A DNA stretch of 64,000 nt from Symbiodinium natans (Eukaryota; Sar; Dinophyceae; Suessiales; Symbiodiniaceae): positions 62,001 to 126,000 of the forward strand of contig CAJNDS010000304.1 in the NCBI GenBank assembly GCA_905221605.1, read 5' to 3'. The translations under genes and the position numbers were made by a program. This document shows, one piece after another, positions 29,600 to 40,006 of this stretch (the first letter of the stretch is position 1; the number at the start of each line of letters is the position of its first letter). The notes beneath the pieces are model-generated. The model worked only from the letters and a program-made list of their open reading frames with translations. It made no database searches and was not told where the DNA came from.

Positions 29600-29682
29600 G
29601 CTTTTAGCCCTGCCAAGACCAGCCCGCCGAAGCTTGGGCGCAGCGCGTGGGCGCGGGCCCCGGAACCTCTTTGGACCCTGAG
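29600..29682 (+). CDS. Exon
   Basis: Acceptor CTGCCAG after CCCCTAAA repeats. 27 codons AFSPAKTSPPKLGRSAWARA then PEPLWTL. GT donor (CTGAG|GTGTGG) followed by TTTAGGG. Clean on every criterion, product unknown. Confidence 0.6.
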
Positions 29683-30052
29683 GTGTGGGGTTTGGGGTTA
29701 GGGTTTAGGGTTTAGGGTTTAGGGTTTAGGGTTTAGGGTTTAGGGGTTTTGGGTTTTGGGTTCAGGGTTTAGGGTTTAGGTTTAGGGTTCGGGGTTCGGG
29801 GTGTAGGGTAATAGGGGTTTTAGGGGTTTAGGGATTTAAAAGTTTTCGGGGTTTAGTGGTTTAGGACTCCAGGTCTACCGCCCTCATCCCCTGCCCTCAA
29901 TACCCCGGAAGGCCCCTTCGTAACAATCTTTATGTCCCCTCATACTCAAGAATGCACCTGAAGATCAGATAAGTACCCCCTGATACCCCTTAAGCTCCCC
30001 GACAGCTCTAAGCCCCGAAGCCTTAACCCGTAAACCTGCCTGACCTTTCGAG

Positions 30053-30121
30053 GCGCGAGCACCCCTGCGCAGCTGCAACGAGCCAGTGCCACGTCCAAGT
30101 CAAGGCTCCTCTGGTGGCGGG
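30053..30121 (+). CDS. Candidate exon
   Basis: Acceptor TTCGAG, codons REHPCAAATSQCHVQVKAPL then VA. A second frame reads ARAPLRSCNEPVPRPSQ. Product unknown. Confidence 0.35.
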
Positions 30122-30408
30122 GGGGGCCTAAGGGCTTCGGGTATGTAGGGCTTAGGCGCACAGGGGAGGAGGTTCTTAGGGGCTCAGGGAAGGGCTGGGG
30201 AGGACTAAGAGGGTTGCACGGCTTGAGAGGGGGGGGTGTTGAGGCTTGGTTCAGGATTTCAACTGCTTTGGGATTCGAGGCTTAAAGCATGTAGAATCTT
30301 GAAGTAGCACATATATAAGGGGCCGTTATTTATCGTAGGTACCCCACAAAGGGACCCTCATGTAGAGAACAAGTTGTAAGCCCCGAAAGCCCCTTCGAAA
30401 ATCTGTAG

Positions 30409-30478
30409 GCAAGACCATGAGCAAGACCTCCAGCAGTGCCGGCAGCACTTTGACTCCAGGCTGGCCTGGCATTATGCA
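30409..30478 (+). CDS. Exon of the 30409 chain
   Basis: Acceptor CTGTAG, 23 codons including QDHEQDLQQCRQHFDSRLAW then HYA, GT donor (TGCA|GTCTAT). Confidence 0.5.
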
Positions 30479-31519
30479 GTCTATTGACCCTATTAACTCT
30501 ATTCACTACTATTCACCCAAAGCCCGAATTTTAGGTTCATGGCTCGATCGGGTTCAGGGTGTGCCGGTTTCCGGAGGCGGGTCTTCCATTCCCAAGAAGA
30601 TTGAGGGGATCCAAAACAAGTGTGCCCGCCTTTTTCCCCGCAGACGCGGGGTTTAGGGTTTAGTATTTTGGGTTTTGTGTTTGGGGTTTCAGATTTGGGC
30701 GCCGGGGGTGGGGGGGGGGGGGAGAACGGGGACCGAACACAGTTCGGGGTCCGAAAAAAAATGGGGCCCAAAACAAAAACTTGACCAAAGCAAGTTTCTT
30801 TCCCCGATGTAGGATGCAACTCGACCCCTGCGCTCACTGACAGCTTTGGCCAGAACTGCGAGGGTTCAGGGTTTAGGGTTTAGGGTTTAGGGTTTAGGGT
30901 TTAGGGATGTAAGGCTTCAAGGGAGGGTCTTCTACATATTCATCTCATGGAGCATGAGTACACAACTTCATCACGGCATCGCAAACCCGAAGCAGTCCTG
31001 AAGCCCCCCAAAACCCTGAATGCTCAAACCCTAAACCCTGAACTCTACTAAGTATATAAAGGCAACCTACCTCCAGAATTCCACTCCCCTCCCCCCCCCC
31101 CTCTCACCCACCACCTCGGCCCCCCCAAACCACTATGCAATTTCTGTATATATGTAAATGATTATGTATATCTGTATATCTGCATTTCGCAGATATGTTT
31201 TGAAATTGCATTTTGCATTTATATATTATACACATGCATATGTCTGTTTATGGCGGTTTACTTAGAAAGGAATGTCTCGCGCCTGGCTCAAAGGTCAGTC
31301 ACAAAGTTTTTGGACCTGGGGATTTCGGGTTTAGGGTTTAGGGTCATGGGATGGACTGCTAAGGTTGTCCTTCTCGTCGGAGAATTAGGGTTTAGGTTTT
31401 AGGAGGAACTCGGGGTGTGGGCGTACCAGTCTCGCCACCCAACGCTCCAGGCAAACAAGTTTCCATTCCGGCCTCGAAAGAGTTCCCTCGCCTCAACCTG
31501 GTGGTTTCCGAAATCGGGG
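30409..31519 (+). CDS. In-phase chain of four exons, unknown protein
   Basis: Exons 30409-30478, 30558-30650, 30813-30863 and 31430-31519 each end in phase 0 at a GT donor and open in phase 0 after an AG (the first opens in phase 2). The segment is basic and polar: HEQDLQQCRQHFDSRLAW, KKIEGIQNKCARLFPRRR, DATRPLRSLTALARTAR, TLQANKFPFRPRKSSLAS. No known domain. An ATG-led reading of the first exon in another frame (MSKTSSSAGSTLTPGWP) is the main alternative. Confidence 0.5.
30558..30650 (+). CDS. Exon of the 30409 chain
   Basis: Acceptor GTTCAG, 31 codons GVPVSGGGSSIPKKIEG then IQNKCARLFPRRRG, GT donor at the first TTTAGGG. The preceding intron is only 79 bases. Confidence 0.55.
30813..30863 (+). 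CDS. Exon of the 30409 chain
   Basis: Acceptor GATGTAG, 17 codons DATRPLRSLTALARTAR, GT donor (GAGG|GTTCAG). Confidence 0.5.
31430..31519 (+). CDS. Exon of the 30409 chain
   Basis: Acceptor TACCAG, 30 codons SRHPTLQANKFPFRPRKSSL then ASTWWFPKSG, GT donor (GGGG|GTACCT). Confidence 0.55.
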
Positions 31520-31689
31520 GTACCTTACTGTATTACTGGGGGGCTATTTTTAAGGGCCCCCGCTAATTTTCGCAACCCCCCCCCCCCCCCCCCCAAAAAA
31601 AAATACCCCCAAGATCAAAAAAACGGCGCAAGCCTGACCAAAGAGCCTCCACGGCTGCGGGGTTGAGCCCAAGGTGTCTCTCTTAGGGA

Positions 31690-31776
31690 CCCTAAACCCT
31701 AAACCCTAAACCCTAAACCCTAAACCCTAAACCCTAAACCCTAAACCCTAAACCCTAAACCCTAAACCCTAAACCC
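31690..31776. repeat. CCCTAAA array
   Basis: About 12 perfect copies. A degenerate TTTATAGGG / TTACAGGG field follows (31850-32140), probably decayed heptamers. Confidence 0.95.
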
Positions 31777-32238
31777 TCTTAGCAGGGAACCCTTAGTGGG
31801 TGCTGGGTTTTGTTTGGGGCTTAGGGGCTTCTAGGGCTTGGGGCGTGTGGGGTTTTTAGGGTTTTTCGGGCTTGTAGGTTTTTTAGGGTTTTCGGTTTGG
31901 GGTTTCTAGGGTTTTGTAGGGTTTTGTAGGGTTGACAGGTTTTTTCAGGGTTTTGTAGGGTTGATAGGGTTCACAGAGGCTTATAGGGCACAAGGGTTTA
32001 CAGGGCTTATGTAGGGTTTTAAGGGCTTACATGGGGTTTACAGGGCCTATAGGGTTTGTAGGGCTTACAAGAGGGTTTATAGGGTTTGTCTGGTTTATAG
32101 CGTTTGTAGGCTTACAGGGCTTATAGGGTTGAAAGGGTTTGGGTGTTTTGTCCTCGCTCTGTGGTAAATCTTTAGCAACCCGCATTGAAAGGAACCATAA
32201 GCGGAGCCCAAGCCCTACAGCCCCTATCATCCCCCCAG

Positions 32239-32308
32239 CCCCCCCGCGCCCGCGAAGCCCAAAAACTCTGAAGGCAGTGGCAAGGAGAACCAGCCAGCCA
32301 GGCAGGGG
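32239..32308 (+). CDS. Candidate exon, frame uncertain
   Basis: Acceptor CCCCCAG, GT donor (AGGGG|GTAGGA). Read one way PPAPAKPKNSEGSGKENQPA, read another PPPRPRSPKTLKAVARRTSQ. Both are plausible Pro-rich tails. Confidence 0.4.
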
Positions 32309-32657
32309 GTAGGAGGGATTTCGTGAAACGCTTGGAGCTTGTCTCGGGTTTAGGGTTTAGGGCAAGGTTTTGTTCGGGTTAAGGGGCGTAGTAGGGGTCA
32401 GTGGGCTTAAATGAGTTTGGTAAACCCGAGATTGAAGCCTTAATGTCTTACTGAGGGAAACCTCGGGGAGGGTTTCAGGTTGATGAAGTATTCGGTTTGG
32501 GGTTGAGGGTTCAGGGCTGAAGGGTGCAAGGATGAAGGATGAGGACCCCTGTGCCCCTCCTTTTGCGTTTAGAGCCGGCTTGTTTATCGGGTTTGTCCGG
32601 GCTTAGGGCCTGAAAGCCCCAAAACCCACAAGCCCTTAGAATCCCTAGAGGCTTCAG

Positions 32658-32771
32658 ACGCCCTGGGGGGGGTTTGCCGTTCCCCACGGGTTCGTCCGAC
32701 GGTGAGGTTGCTGTTCTCACCCCCGCAGCGCCAGGACTGGGAGGCGGGAGGGAGGGGCTGGGGGCGGAAGG
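32658..32771 (+). CDS. Candidate exon
   Basis: Acceptor GCTTCAG. About 37 codons open: RPGGGLPFPTGSSDGEVAVL then TPAAPGLGGGREGLGAE, ending at TTTAGGG-type sequence. Gly/Pro-rich, disordered-like. Product unknown. Confidence 0.5.
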
Positions 32772-33044
32772 GTTTAGAACTAGAGTGTCAGGGATTTAGT
32801 AGGGTTTGGAGCTTCGGACCCCCTACTCAGCCTCGGGCCAGCACCACCCCTGGTTCTGAGTAGGGACTCAGGGAATTCGGGCCCTTTATATACCCTGCAA
32901 GGGAGTACGTATAGGTACCTCATTCCCTCATTCCCTACCAAGAAACAGCCAGACTAACTCTGATCTTGGCCTGCAAACCCTAAACCCTAAACCCTAAACC
33001 CTAAGCTCTAAACCCTAAACCCTAAACCCTAAACCCTAAACGAG

Positions 33045-33106
33045 GCCAGCTTTACGAGCTCCGCCCCGCTGACCTCCCAGAACTTCTTCTGCGACGACCT
33101 GGACAG
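33045..33106 (+). CDS. Exon
   Basis: Acceptor AACGAG directly after a CCCTAAA array, 20 codons ASFTSSAPLTSQNFFCDDLD plus AG, GT donor (GACAG|GTGGGG), then TTTAGGG. A textbook case of the local pattern. Product unknown. Confidence 0.65.
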
Positions 33107-33419
33107 GTGGGGATTCTTGGTTTGACGGGAAGTGCTCAGAGGGCTCCGTTTTGGTTTAAGGGTTTAGGGTTTAGGGTTTAGGGTTAAGGGTTAAGGGTTT
33201 AGGGTTCAGGGTTTAGGGTTTAGGGTTTAGGGCGCCCCAACAATATGCCCCCTCAACAAAAGAAAAGGCTCCTAGGGATTGGATTCACCCGATGAAGTCC
33301 TCAACCCCAAAGCCCCAAACTCCTGAAACTCTACAAGCCCTACAAAGCCTGCAAACCCCAGAAACCCTGAGCCCCAAGCCTTCTAGGCCCCAGCGTGCCG
33401 CCAAATCCGTCTTCTGAGC

Positions 33420-33426
33420 CTAAACC

Positions 33427-33514
<88 letters not shown>

Positions 33515-33645
33515 ACAACCCCTCAACAACCCCTCAACAACCCTCAACAACCCTCAACAACCCTCAACAACCCTCAACAACCCTCAACAACCCTCAACAA
33601 CCCTCAACAACCCTCAACCCTCAACCCTCAACCCTCAACCCTAAA
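33420..33645. repeat. CAACCCT array with 10-base CAACAACCCT sub-array
   Basis: About 13 units of CCCTCAA, then about 10 units that add CAA, then CCCTCAA again. A pure variant array, not telomere-type at its core. Confidence 0.95.
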
Positions 33646-33676
33646 CAAACCCCACCAATTCGGTCTTCGGATCCAG

Positions 33677-33727
33677 GCTGCCGCAGCCGGACAGCCCCCG
33701 GCCGGCTGCTCCAGGAGTGCCGCACAG
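33677..33727 (+). CDS. Candidate exon, frame uncertain
   Basis: Acceptor ATCCAG; LPQPDSPRPAAPGVPH or, in another frame, AAAAGQPPAGCSRSAAQ. It ends at the start of a TTTAGGGG array. Product unknown. Confidence 0.4.
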
Positions 33728-33739
33728 GGTTTAGGCGTT

Positions 33740-34060
33740 GAGGGGTTTAGGGGTTAGGGGTTAAAGGTTGAGGGGTTGAGGGGTTAAGTGGTTTAGGGGT
33801 TTAGTGGTTTAGGGGTTAGGGGGTTCGGGGTTAGGGGTTTAGGGGTTTCGGGTTTAGGGGTTAGGGTTAGGGGTTTCGGGTTTAGGGGTTAGGGTTTGGG
33901 GTATAGGGGTTGAGGGGTTTAGGGTGTAGGGGTTTAGGGGTTTAGGGGTGGTTTAGGGGTTTAGGGGTTTAGGGGTTTAGCGGTTTAGGGGTTTAGGGGT
34001 TTAGGGGTTTGGGGGTTTAGGGGTTTAGGGGTTTCGGATTTAGGGTTTAGGGTTTCGGGT
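33740..34060. repeat. TTTAGGGG (8-base) array
   Basis: About 320 bases dominated by the octamer TTTAGGGG rather than TTTAGGG, with TTTCGGG and TTGAGGGG variants. Confidence 0.9.
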
Positions 34061-34077
34061 AGGCTTGCTAAAGCCAG

Positions 34078-34151
34078 AAGGTCTGGCTGCTTCTTTGGCT
34101 TTGGACCCGAAGGCTGGCTGTTGAGCTCCTTCCTCGAAAACGCGGCTCCGC
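34078..34151 (+). CDS. Exon
   Basis: Acceptor AAGCCAG, codons RSGCFFGFGPEGWLLSSFLE then NAAP. The right edge is near a GA (CCGC|GACCCT) or AC donor. Product unknown. Confidence 0.5.
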
Positions 34152-34368
34152 GACCCTAATTCTTGATCCTAAGCCTATGTGCTGGAGAACACCCCAAAAC
34201 GGAAAAGCATATTGTCTTTTTTTTTGAGGGGGGGGGGGGGGGGTTCTGAAGCAAATAGTAGAAACCGCTTAACCTTAGAACCTCCTATCCCTGCGCATCA
34301 CGCAAAAACCCTGAACCCCTGATCTCTTGAGCATGAGAAGCCCTTAAGGCCTGACAGGGTAGATGCAG

Positions 34369-34479
34369 GTTTCCATGAGACAACATCCCATGCCATATAC
34401 AGTCTCGCGATGTTTGGGGAGCACTGTTGGGCCCCATCAACCACTTGAGACCTGCAATCGACCTGGGATCCTTCAATTA
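34369..34479 (+). CDS. Candidate exon
   Basis: Acceptor GATGCAG. About 37 codons open: VSMRQHPMPYTVSRCLGSTV then GPHQPLETCNRPGILQ, up to CCCTAAA repeats. Product unknown. Confidence 0.4.
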
Positions 34480-34622
34480 AACCCTAAACCCTAAACCCTA
34501 AACCCTAAACCCTTAACCCTAAACCCTAAACCCTAAACCCTAAACCCTAACCCTAAGCCCTAAGCCCTAAGCCCTAAACCCTAAGCCCTACATAAAGCCC
34601 TTAGGATGGTGGCCTGAGCCAG

Positions 34623-34710
34623 ACTCCCCTCCACGCCGGGCCCGAAGCCTCGGGCCGCCCCCGCGTGCGCCGGCGCGCCGGGGGCGGGGCTCGCTGATGC
34701 TCTGAGTGAG
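34623..34710 (+). CDS. Exon
   Basis: Acceptor GAGCCAG, 29 codons LPSTPGPKPRAAPACAGAPG then AGLADALSE, GT donor (GAG|GTTTAG) where the intron begins with TTTAGGG itself. Very high third-position G/C. All frames are nearly open in this GC-rich block. Product unknown. Confidence 0.5.
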
Positions 34711-34905
34711 GTTTAGGGTTTAGGGTTTAGGGTTTAGGGTTTAGGGTTTAGGGTTTAGGGTTTAGGATATAGGGTTTAGGGTCTCGGACGTCGGGGCCTC
34801 AGGGCACGGGGCGACTTGCAAGCCTACAGTCCGAAGCTCTAGCATCCTACAGCCTAAACCCCAAAACCCTGTTGCTCACGCCTCGCCGTCCTGCGGCCAT
34901 TGCAG

Positions 34906-34968
34906 AATGAATTTTCGAAGAAGATTCGCTGCGAGAGGCACCTGCACAAAATTCAGTGCACATTGTAA
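34906..34968 (+). CDS. Candidate exon, frame uncertain
   Basis: Acceptor CATTGCAG; NEFSKKIRCERHLHKIQCTL and TAA at 34966. A second frame from ATG 34907 stays open for 61 codons. Product unknown. Confidence 0.4.
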   Translation, partial: NEFSKKIRCERHLHKIQCTL

Positions 34969-35334
34969 TTCTTTACCCAAGCTTAAGCTTGCGCCGCTGG
35001 TCCCAACAACCGCATCTACAGTCATAAGGTTCGGGCTTGAAGTTTTCAGGGGCCTCGGCTTCGTCAGGAGGATGTGGCTCTGTACGATATAGGGGTACCT
35101 TCGCATGGGTTAAGAGCACCCAAAAAGACCCTGAATCCCAAAAATTCAGAACAGCCCCTCCAAAGGGAAGCCACGACCTGCCCAGCATGGGCATGCCAGT
35201 AGCTCAAGTTACTCAAGTTTGGCTGGGCTCCAGCCTTCAGATGCATTTAGGGTTTAGGGTTTAGGGTTTAGGGTTTAGGGTTTAGGGTTTAGGGTTTAGG
35301 GTTTAGGGTTTAGGGTTTAGATTAGCGCATGACG

Positions 35335-35405
35335 GGAGAGACGATTCCTCGCCCCCTAGTATACACCAGCCCGGATGCAGGGCATGAAGTTCCACGCCTC
35401 TCTGT
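35335..35405 (+). CDS. Candidate exon
   Basis: Just after a TTTAGGG array: ETIPRPLVYTSPDAGHEVPR then LSVS, before CCCTAGA repeats. Boundaries approximate. Product unknown. Confidence 0.4.
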
Positions 35406-35517
35406 GTCCTAAACCCTAGACCCCAAACCCCAAAACCCGAAACCCGAAACCCTAAACCCTAAACCCTAAAAGCCTAAACCCTAAACCCTAAACCCCTAAA
35501 CCCAAAGGAACGAGCAG

Positions 35518-35610
35518 GGTGAATGAGCTGGAGCTCAGTCCAGCTGAGGCCGAGAAAAGGCCGTACTCAGGGGTGGAGGAGCCAAAAAGGGGGGTCCGAA
35601 GAACCAGGGA
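35518..35610 (+). CDS. Exon
   Basis: Acceptor CGAGCAG, 30 codons VNELELSPAEAEKRPYSGVE then EPKRGVRRTR, GT donor (GGGA|GTAGGG). The upstream intron ends in CCCTAAA and the downstream intron begins with TTTAGGG. Charged, helix-forming. Product unknown. Confidence 0.6.
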
Positions 35611-35862
35611 GTAGGGTTTAGGGTTTGGGGTTTGGGGTTTGGGGTTTGGGGTTTGGGGCTTAGGGCTTAGGGTTTAGGGTGATGTTATCTTCGTGCTTCC
35701 AGGCCCTGCATGAGCCTTATGCACTTCGATCCCTAAAATCCTGAACTACAATCCTTGTGCGACTGTAGCCCCCAAACTGGAGGGCTTCTAACGGCAATGT
35801 CGCTGGTCAGGGTTTCGGGTTTTGGTTTGGAAATACCCAAATCTTGCTTGCTTCATGCGCAG

Positions 35863-35893
35863 GTTTTCCATGCAGAGTGGGATATGTTCTATG
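35863..35893 (+). CDS. Micro-exon
   Basis: 31 bases between TGCGCAG and a canonical donor (TATG|GTGAGT): VFHAEWDMFY. The splice sites are better than usual here. Product unknown. Confidence 0.5.
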
Positions 35894-36546
35894 GTGAGTT
35901 TTTCGTTTAGCTTTGGGGTTCAGGGTTTACCCCCGGTCTCTGGTTCATGCTGCTTTTAGGGTTTAGGTTTTGAAGGTTCGGCTGTCGGGTTTACCAGTAT
36001 TTCATGGGGGCTTTAAGGTTGAGGGTTTGGGGTTGTAGGTTTCGGGTGTCCCTCTCCCCCTTGTGGGAGGTGGTGCATGTAGGCTGTAGGGTTGATGGGG
36101 GGTCCCGGCCTGCTTCTAGGCTTTAGGGCTTGCAAGGTTTGTTGTGCAGCTGCGGTTTGGCGTTGTCACTGACTAAATGCCCAAAAAAGGAACCAGCCTC
36201 CTCTCAAATTCCCCAGGCCTGAACCCAAACCAGAAGGCCTGTACTCCTATGAACCTTCTAAAGTAATGTTGCACCCGCTTTAGTGGATGGGGCCGCTATT
36301 ATGCGATGTTCCGAAAATCTTATACAGAAACCCCCCTTGTTTAGGGTGGTTCACAATTATGCAATGTTGTCCCGGCTGGGGTTGAAGGGCGGGGGGCCGG
36401 CGAGCCAAAAACTTAAAAAAAGTTTTGAATAAGAAACTCCGGATTTTTTTGGTGTCCAGCCTTATTTAAATTCCTTGTAAAATTTCATTACGAAACAGGC
36501 CCCCAAACAATTTTCCAAGGGAAGTAGCCCACGAGCTGACCTGATT

Positions 36547-36770
36547 CGCTTTAGCAAGTTGCTTCGGTGGTCCGCATTAATGCGGAGCCCCGGCGACCCG
36601 CAAACCCAAAATTGTTTGGGGGGGGGGGGGTAGGGGGGGTGGGGGGGGGTGGGGGGGGGTGGGTGGGGGGGGGGGTTGGGGGGGGGTTGGGGGGGGGGGG
36701 GGGGTGGGGAAGGGGGGGGGGGTCGGGGGGGGGGGGGGGGGGGGCGGGGGGACCCCGCACACTAAAGCGA
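36547..36770. mobile_element. Foldback with G-run core
   Basis: CGCTTTAG at 36547 is inverted as CTAAAGCG at 36763. The core (36616-36754) is about 140 bases of G broken only by single T, A or C. It is probably a short element whose centre expanded. ORFs rich in Gly or Pro here are artefacts. Confidence 0.45.
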
Positions 36771-37102
36771 GTCCAACATTAAGTCGTATAAAGCTTAGCC
36801 CGGAAAGCCTTGTCGACCCTCCGTTCAAGCCCCTTAAGCCCTGAAGCCCTAAAATCTGGCCCCTCCGCAACCCTGAATCCCTGAACCCCGGAAGCCGCCA
36901 AACCCCGGAGCCGGCTTGTCGACCGAAGCCTTGAACCTAAAACCCCTTCTGAGCCCGGATAAGCCCTTATAAGAGTTTTGGGTTTAGGGTTTAGGTCTTA
37001 GGGCTCAGGGCTCAGGGCTTAGAGCTTGGGGCTTAGAGCTTAGGGTTTAGGGCATAGGGCTAAAGCCTAAAGCCGCCCTAAAGACCCTGAACTTTGATTC
37101 AG

Positions 37103-37179
37103 TCGCAGACGGCTTGGCCCGATGGCTGGGTGGGCCAAGGCCGCCACCTTGAACCTGCAATGAAGCCGGGGGCTCTGGG
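37103..37179 (+). CDS. Exon
   Basis: Acceptor GATTCAG, codons SQTAWPDGWVGQGRHLEPAM then KPGAL. The end merges into a TTTAGGG array. Product unknown. Confidence 0.5.
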
Positions 37180-37311
37180 GTTTAGGGTTTAGGGTTTAGG
37201 GTTTAGGGTTTAGGGTTTAGGGTTTAGGGTGAGTGGGGTTTAGGGTGTGTGTGTTGAGGGGGTTCAGGCTTCAGGGTTTAGGGTTTAGGGTTTGCGCGTT
37301 TTCCCACGCAG

Positions 37312-37350
37312 CGATCGCGCGGGCGGTAGAAGATCTATTGGCTGAGGGTT
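37312..37350 (+). CDS. Candidate exon
   Basis: Acceptor CACGCAG, codons IARAVEDLLAEG. Helical, short. The junction with 37103-37179 is not resolved. Confidence 0.4.
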
Positions 37351-37562
37351 TTGGGCTAAACTGTTTGGGGCTTCAGGGCTTCAGGGGTATCAACTGTAAC
37401 TATCGGGTGGGTTTCAAATCGTCTGGTTTGGAGCCCGGCGTTTAGGGGCTAGGGTTCGGGGAGTAGGGTGTAGGGCTTAGGGTTTGGGCGTGGGGTTCAG
37501 GGTTTAGGGTTTAGGGGTTTGGTTTGGGGTGGCAATCATGTCATGATTGAAATCACGCGAAG

Positions 37563-37790
37563 CTGTGTTGGGGAATGAACATTGTGATCCTCACTGGTGG
37601 TGCGAAGTACAATGGGCACCACCCGCAAGAAGATCCGTTTTCCAGAGGCATGGAAACCCACGACGCCGTCATTCCGCAGGATTTTATCTGGAAGCTATTC
37701 GACCTACGGGAGTTGAATGACCCAACGCCTGGCCCAGGGAAGAGCCCCTCAAAACGCCCAAAGAAAGGTTCAAGATGCAGTGTTCGGGAG
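37563..37790 (+). CDS. Longest single exon (76 codons), unknown protein
   Basis: Opens after GCGAAG and ends in phase 0 at a GT donor (CGGGAG|GTAGGG). Segments include MNIVILTGGAKYNGHHPQ, THDAVIPQDFIWKLFDLREL and a basic Pro/Lys tail PGPGKSPSKRPKKGSRC that resembles a nuclear-localisation type stretch. The N-terminal half looks folded. I do not recognise the family. Confidence 0.65.
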
Positions 37791-38271
37791 GTAGGGACCC
37801 CAAAACCCTAAACCATGCTAAAGCCTGCACCCTACGTGCAAAATCTCCGAACACTACAAGAGTTTTTGAGGTTCATGGCTACAGGGCACCAACATCACCC
37901 CTTAAACTTTGTAGCATGTTGCATGTCGTCATAGTGAGGTAGCATTTTACATTTCTAAGGGTACTTAAACTCAATAAGAAGTAGAAATTTAAGGTTTTAA
38001 TACTATTCTAACCATGAACTAGTAAACCCCACACATAACTACCCATGAACCTCAGAGAGGGCTTCCCCACGAAACCCTACCAAAACCCCTCGACCCCTAA
38101 GCCAATGCACCCTAAACCCTGCAGCAACAAACAAATCAAACCTAGACCCTATCAAATCCAACCCGCCTAACCCAAAACCCAAAAACCTGACCACTTGAGC
38201 CGAAACCCTAAACCCTAAACCCTAAACCCTAAACACTAAACCCTAAACCCTAAACCCTAAACCCTTCGCAG

Positions 38272-38354
38272 TCTCAGGTTCTCCCTGGTCCTCTGCAGCC
38301 TCGGGTCCCTGGCAACGGCCGCGCATGGCCCCGGGGCCGCAACAGCCTCTCAGG
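38272..38354 (+). CDS. Exon
   Basis: Acceptor TTCGCAG after CCCTAAA, codons SQVLPGPLQPRVPGNGRAWP then RGRNSLS, donor at the first TTTAGGG. Pro/Arg-rich. Product unknown. Confidence 0.5.
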
Positions 38355-38621
38355 GTTTAGGGTTTAGGGTTTAGGGTTAGGGTTTAGGGTTTTGGGTTTT
38401 AGGGTTTGGGGTTAAGGGTTTAGGGTATAGGATTGAGGGTTTAGGGTTTTAGGTTTTTTTGGGTTTAGGGTTTAGGGTGTAGGGTTTAGGGTTTAGGGTT
38501 TAGAGACGGGGCTTAGTACTGAAGGAATCCGGGGTTGAGGGTTAAGGGTTTAGGAGCCAGCGTCTTGCATCTAGGACCCGATCTAGGGCTTAGGGTCCAG
38601 TTTGTTCCCTTTGGCCTATAG

Positions 38622-38732
38622 CATCGGAAAAAGATACAGCTTGGCGCTCCAGCTTTTCGAGAGCTTCAGAAGCCCACGTCAGGCCTTGAGCGCTTGAATG
38701 CTTCAAGGGTTGAGCGCTTTGGTGTGCAATGA
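38622..38732 (+). CDS. Candidate terminal exon with stop
   Basis: Acceptor CTATAG, 36 codons including HRKKIQLGAPAFRELQKPTS and GLERLNASRVERFGVQ, then TGA at 38730. A GT donor at about 38708 would shorten it. Product unknown. Confidence 0.5.
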   Translation, partial: HRKKIQLGAPAFRELQKPTSGLERLNASRVERFGVQ

Positions 38733-38948
38733 CTCGTAAATCCCAGATCCCTATACCCCTAAAACCTGTAACCCTAAACCCTAAACCCTATGACCCCATA
38801 ACCCCTAAAACCGCAGAGCCCAAGACGAAAACCCCAAAGCTGAGGCTTGAAACTCCTGAATCCCTCATTCCCTTGAAGCCTTTTAGGGTTTTAGGGTTTT
38901 GGGGTTTAGGGTTTAAGGTTTTAGGGTTTACGGTTTCGGGTTTAGGTT

Positions 38949-39080
38949 GGGATGTTCCCCCTTGTACTAACAGTCCTTAGTAGGGATTACGGTGCCAACC
39001 CTAAACGTTGGTTACCCTGTCTACCCTAAACCCCTACTACAATCCCTGTGAAGAGCTGTTAGTATGAGGGGGAACATCCC
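38949..39080. mobile_element. Foldback (MITE-like) element, GGGATGTTCCCCC family
   Basis: GGGATGTTCCCCCTTGTACT at the left is inverted as AGTATGAGGGGGAACATCCC at the right (about 25 bases, one or two mismatches). The interior has CTTAGTAGGGATT and its partial inverse. A second copy is at 62617-62727. Confidence 0.8.
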
Positions 39081-39285
<205 letters not shown>

Positions 39286-39299
39286 CCCTGTCCCCCAAG

Positions 39300-39359
39300 A
39301 GGCTTGAATCTCAACTCGGTCAACTCGACCTCGCCGGCCACTCCGAGGAGCCCCTGCGG
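39300..39359 (+). CDS. Exon
   Basis: After CCCCAAG, 20 codons RLESQLGQLDLAGHSEEPLR, GT donor (CGG|GTCTAG), TTTAGGG downstream. Product unknown. Confidence 0.55.
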
Positions 39360-39796
39360 GTCTAGTTTAGGGTTTAGGGTTTAGGGTTTAGGGTTTAGGG
39401 TTTAGGGTTTAGGGTTATAGGGCCTAGGGTTTAGGGTTTGGGGTTTAGGAAGTTTCACGGTCCCTTAAACTGCTCCCTGACCTCCTTTGCAAGGGTTCTG
39501 CTGTAGGGTATACAAGGGTTATGGGGTCTAGGGGGTTGTTGCTACAAGGGTAGTTGCTCCCTTACAGGGTATAAAAGGGGTTCCCAAAGAAGGGACTAAG
39601 GATCTACAGCCAGCCCCGCTGAACAGCGTGTTAGGGTTCAAGGGTTTGGGTAACGGCCAGAGATTTTAGGTTTAAGGGCGGTTTTTAGGTTGTATTGGAT
39701 CCAGGGGTTTAGGGGTTTTAGGGTGTCAAGGGTGTATATAGGGGTTTAAGGTTTAGGGTCTAGAGGATTTGGATCCCCATTCCTACATTGCTACCC

Positions 39797-39906
39797 AGGC
39801 TGCCCAGTAGTACCCTTATTCCCTTTTTGGAGGGTTTAGGTTCCCTTCTAAACCCCTTTAAGCAAAAAAGGGCACCCGTTTTAAGCCTAGGTTACTGGGC
39901 AGCCTA
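39797..39906. mobile_element. Foldback (MITE-like) element, GCCCAGTA family
   Basis: GGCTGCCCAGTAGTACCC at the left, GGTTACTGGGCAGCC at the right (inverted). The A-rich/T-rich interior contains GGAGGGTTTAGG. Diverged relatives lie at 9198 and perhaps 54885-55005. Confidence 0.7.
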
Positions 39907-39949
39907 GCTACACGGTATAACCCTGTCGTCGTAGTGCCATGTTCTCAAG

Positions 39950-40006
39950 GCCTGGAGGAAATGGAGCTCGGAGCGCGAGATTGCAACCCCATTGAATCGG
40001 AAGAGC
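39950..40006 (+). CDS. Candidate exon
   Basis: Acceptor CTCAAG, 19 codons AWRKWSSEREIATPLNRKS, GT donor (AGC|GTTATT). A second frame is open for 60 codons. Product unknown. Confidence 0.45.

Noticed and set aside
33420-33645. CRISPR-like direct repeats
   Set aside because: The repeats are 7-10 bases with no unique spacers, and the context is eukaryotic.
36551-36870. Pro-rich and Gly-rich ORFs
   Set aside because: They arise from the G-run core. Every frame lacks stops because the sequence is almost only G.
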